Assembly (NCBI GenBank): GCA_021296435.1
Contig: JAGWAK010000003.1
Span: 1 to 39,677, forward strand
DNA: 39,677 nt
DNA from: Acidimicrobiia bacterium
Lineage (GTDB): Bacteria; Actinomycetota; Acidimicrobiia; Acidimicrobiales; CATQHL01
Direction of reading: 5' to 3'
Under the pieces are notes generated by a model. The model worked only from the letters and a program-made list of their open reading frames with translations. It did not search any database and was not told where the DNA came from. Positions 39,644 through 39,677 of the stretch are shown piece after piece (within the stretch, counting starts at the first letter, position 1; every line of letters begins with the position of its first letter). Both the position numbers and the translations under genes were made by a program.

Positions 39644-39677
39644 ATGACCAGAGACCACCGTACGCGCCCTGTAAGCC
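39644..39677 (+). CDS. Start of a divergent gene (partial)
   Basis: ATG at 39644 preceded by GGAGGA nine bases upstream. Only eleven codons are in the window (reading MTRDHRTRPVS), not enough to identify a product. Divergence from the catabolic operon suggests it may be a regulator or another pathway gene. Confidence 0.5.
   Translation, partial: MTRDHRTRPVS

Overview
The window is a GC-rich bacterial chromosome segment with housekeeping gene order. I read it as an actinobacterium. The evidence is a PimB-type mannosyltransferase, a histidine kinase followed by a GerMN lipoprotein, a phosphofructokinase of the actinomycete type, many GTG starts with 4-base GTGA stop/start overlaps, a possible leaderless start at dinG, and a phoH-ybeY-corC-era block. 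An Acidimicrobiia-like lineage is my guess and cannot be proven from this sequence alone. There is no CRISPR array, insertion sequence or phage gene.

Left part (1-15385): the tail of a sensor kinase and a GerMN lipoprotein; a minus-strand run of central metabolism and envelope genes (pfkA, an AlaC-like aminotransferase, a ROK sugar kinase, an SRPBCC protein, a membrane protein, pimB, queG); then a single very large gene (7444-10863) joining a squalene-epoxidase-like flavoprotein to an oxidosqualene-cyclase-like domain in one polypeptide. After it come trpD, an FGGY sugar kinase, the RNase P RNA gene rnpB, a small membrane protein and a coiled-coil zinc-ribbon protein.

Middle (15386-29656): a 470-base non-coding stretch with hairpins and a promoter-like sequence; genes for tRNA-Val, tRNA-Met and tRNA-Asn; an inositol-monophosphatase-family enzyme; an unrecognised His-rich protein; an alternative sigma factor coupled to dnaG; then glyS, recO, uppS, a divergent dinG helicase, era, a CorC/CNNM protein, ybeY, phoH and a small helix-turn-helix gene.

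Right part (29837-39677): a tightly packed minus-strand operon, in transcription order a Rieske oxygenase alpha subunit, the FAD, 2Fe-2S and molybdopterin subunits of a molybdenum hydroxylase, a NuoE-NuoF fusion (NADH-linked flavoprotein), a formate-dehydrogenase-like iron-sulfur protein that stops before the catalytic domain, a TSUP transporter and a quinone oxidoreductase. It looks like a catabolic pathway in which the iron-sulfur/NAD module moves electrons from the molybdenum enzyme to NAD, or from NADH to the Rieske oxygenase. The substrate is unknown. A divergent gene begins at the right edge.

The points most worth following are the epoxidase-cyclase fusion, the Rieske protein whose second histidine ligand is read as aspartate, the truncated formate-dehydrogenase-like protein inside the molybdenum operon, and two compensated base-pair swaps in the normally invariant P4 helix of RNase P RNA.
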